This document shows positions 61,896 through 64,000 of a stretch of 64,000 bases of DNA, one piece after another. A program made the position numbers and the translations under genes. The stretch comes from Galbula dea (Eukaryota; Chordata; Aves; Piciformes; Galbulidae), in contig VWZX01008270.1 of NCBI GenBank assembly GCA_013399015.1, positions 949,402-1,013,401 of the forward strand. The letters run 5' to 3'. Position 1 is the first letter of the stretch. Each line of letters opens with the position of its first letter. The notes under the pieces are model-generated. The model did not search any database and was not told where the DNA came from. It saw nothing but the letters and a program-made list of their open reading frames with translations.

Positions 61896-63966
61896 CCTAA
61901 GACATTGAAGTATATCATGAGTCTGTAAATTGTTTTTTTTTTTTCTTAAAGACATGTAAAAATTCAACTGTCAAGTATTTTTCTAAAGAGCAAAGTGGTA
62001 TGTTTGTTCTACCAGATGCTCCTAGGACTAGATCTTAATATGATTACTCTGAACTGTGTGGCCAGAGTGCTTTTGGCCTCTTGAGTTGCAACAGGCAGTC
62101 TCAAGGAGAACATTCCCATTCACAAACCAGGCACAGAAGATGACATATAACCCCCTTTACCATCTTCTTTCCCTAGTGCCAGGAAAACAGGAGAAAGATG
62201 TGGAAATATGTCCTGGTCACAAAATAGTGAAGTACTGTGATTAAAGATTTTTAAGTCCCAAGGTCTGCATAAGCCCCGCTGGCCAGTAGATCATGTTTCT
62301 GTAGCCTCCAGAAAGCAAGAGAGTGATGTGTGCAGCTTAAAGGCCACTCACCCTTACCCCAGAGGAACAAATGTCCTTTTATAGAGAGTATAGCTTACAG
62401 TACAGGTGAGGAGCAAGCCTGGAAAGCAAATAGCTTTTCTGATAGGCCTCACCGACTTCTACCTTATTATATACTTCTCGGTCATCCTAAAGTTCTTCCT
62501 AAATCGGAGGCCCTACCATGGCAAGAACATCCTGCTTTCCATCCAGTCTTGTTCCTTTCCTTTAATCCACAGAGAAAATTTCTGGTTTGATTTCACAAGT
62601 GTTTTAAACTTAGGGGATGCTTTCAAATTATCTGGACAAGGACTTTTGCAGCTTACTGGAAAAAAAATCCAATGTTGTAGCTCAAGCTGCCCCTAAGTAC
62701 ACTGGCAAATAAAGAATCTAGAGGAAAATACAATACTGAAGACAAAGCTTTCCACAAAAGGTGCACACACAAGGCTAAAGCCTAAGTATTTCAGCTAATG
62801 ACCTCAGTTAGCTGCTTGGTGAGTTAAAATAGGACTCAAACCTTAGATAAGCATCCTAAGACTAAAGATGAGGGAATAAGCTCACTTGTTGATAAACCTG
62901 TGATATATTCTGCACAGCCGGGGAATTTTATGTATCAGAAGAGGCTTTATAAGGAATAGAAAACCTACCCTACATGTGTATTCAGCTTGATGCCTCATGC
63001 TTTGCAAGGAGTTTTTCCTCAGGGAACTATATTGAAATCCATTATAAATATTCAGCTTCTGACATGCCTGAAGATGAATTAATACAATCCAGTGGGCAAT
63101 TCCTTTTTGCAAGAATCAGACAAACTATTTTCATCATCAAGAAGACAACGAAAGTACTTTTAAAATATCTGCCTCCTGTATAAGTATGTGAGCAGCAACA
63201 CAATGTGAATGAAGATCTTTTAAGCAGTTACTACTGGAGAACATAAAACCTGAAGAGTTTTAGTGACTTACATTGGTTAAGTCTTAATTTTCTGCCAAGT
63301 GTAATGAGTTTTTTCTCATTGTGTACTTTTGTTTCACAAAGGTACACATCTACTGGCATGAAAATGCATTTGGTCATTAGTGTTATTTTCCTACACTGTG
63401 ACAGCAGGAAACTTTGACACATTTTTAACAAAATTAAAACTCACATCTTGCATGGCTATAGGGATTCTAATCTTATTTATAGAACTGACAGGATACAAAA
63501 CAGATATGACATGAAATTCAGATCAATCTTAAACTCAGCAGAAAGATTACACTAATAAAATTTAGACTCTATCAGATAGGCATTATCCATACAAAGGTTT
63601 TCAGAATGCTGCTTAAATGTTTATATTAAAATCCCCAAACTGAGTGCAAATGATAGAAACTGTTAGAGAGAAGTGAAAAACCCAGCATGAAAACATACTT
63701 TTATGTTAAGGTTATAAAAAGTACCCATTTATGTACACTATTCGCCATGTATCTGTAATAAATTATATGCTATATAATTTAATCTAAACCACACATTATA
63801 TTTTCTGAATCTAATGAAGGATCTGGAAAAAAGAACTTCAGAAAGCACACACAAAAATTGCCAAGAAATCACCAGGGGTCTTAAACTACAGAAGAAAGTG
63901 AACCGTACTTGCTTAAAATCTTTATCTAAATGATGAAGACTACTGACTCAAAGGACATTCCCACCT

Positions 63967-64000
63967 CACAGAATCACAGAACCATTACAGTTGGAAAGGA
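63967..64000 (-). mobile_element. CR1 LINE 3' tail, cut by window end
   Basis: CACAGAATCACAGAACCATT followed by ACAGTTGGAAAGGA is the minus-strand start of a CR1 tail. The element continues beyond the window. Confidence 0.85.

Larger units (their letters stand above)
53855..63966. other. Ten-kilobase AT-rich non-coding stretch
   Basis: No supported gene; frames of 60-96 aa (e.g. near 62406-62696) show no domains, codon structure or splice context. No young mobile element is recognised. Items present: a short direct repeat ATTCCTTGTTAAACT near 55517 and 55534, the strong inverted repeat at 57061-57185 and a CAAA run near 61877-61895 next to poly-T at 61930. Confidence 0.5.

Noticed and set aside
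1..64000. CRISPR array, prokaryotic operon, phage or plasmid features
   Set aside because: No regularly spaced identical repeats, no operon-like gene packing, and the repeat content (CR1, LTRs, SINE) is vertebrate.

Overview
This window looks like a stretch of bird (avian) nuclear genome with no protein-coding gene that I can support. The evidence is its repeat content. CR1 LINE fragments are the commonest recognisable repeat, and several end in the diagnostic CR1 3' tail with tandem ATTCTGTG octamers. There are avian-type endogenous retrovirus LTRs, and one SINE made of a tRNA-Glu-like head and a CR1 tail. The rest is AT-rich single-copy-looking sequence with short A-rich tracts and microsatellites. 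The LTR and SINE types suggest a non-galliform bird, but I cannot name a species. Open reading frames are short (longest 136 aa). Those above about 110 aa that I examined have no domain signature, and several lie antisense to or inside CR1 and LTR sequence.

Layout. Positions 1-11 kb: a GC-richer scrap at the left edge, about 2.6 kb of AT-rich sequence containing a small hairpin framed by direct repeats (576-628), an approximately 1 kb reverse-strand LTR (2749-3768) with internal degenerate tandem repeats, then about 7.4 kb of non-coding sequence with a homeodomain/POU motif cluster (about 6.5 kb) and a CTCF-like core (10458-10470). Positions 11-28 kb: an old CR1 (about 11.2 kb), a gapped LTR copy (11897-12147, containing the only N), another old CR1 (about 13.3 kb), two CR1 tails (20.2 and 22.4 kb), and a complete solo LTR of the same family (27027-27521) with a perfect 5-bp target duplication. 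Positions 28-48 kb: mostly single-copy-looking AT-rich sequence with three CR1 fragments. Positions 48.6-54 kb: the densest repeat region, with a reverse-strand CR1 interrupted by a tRNA-Glu/CR1 SINE and by a forward-strand CR1 tail, then an old CR1 (51.0-51.9 kb) and a long reverse-strand CR1 (52.8-53.85 kb). Positions 54-64 kb: AT-rich non-coding sequence with a strong 40-bp-arm inverted repeat (57061-57185), ending in the start of another CR1.

What acts together: CR1 is non-LTR retrotransposon machinery. The SINE ends in the same tail that CR1 reverse transcriptase is thought to recognise, so the SINE was probably mobilised in trans by CR1. The LTRs are independent remnants, not a provirus pair. 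Any function of the window is most likely cis-regulatory (intergenic or deep intronic). Several conserved-looking, motif-rich blocks are flagged as candidates only, because conservation cannot be tested from one sequence. CR1 and LTR identities rest on remembered consensus features and on internal matches between copies here, not on a database search.
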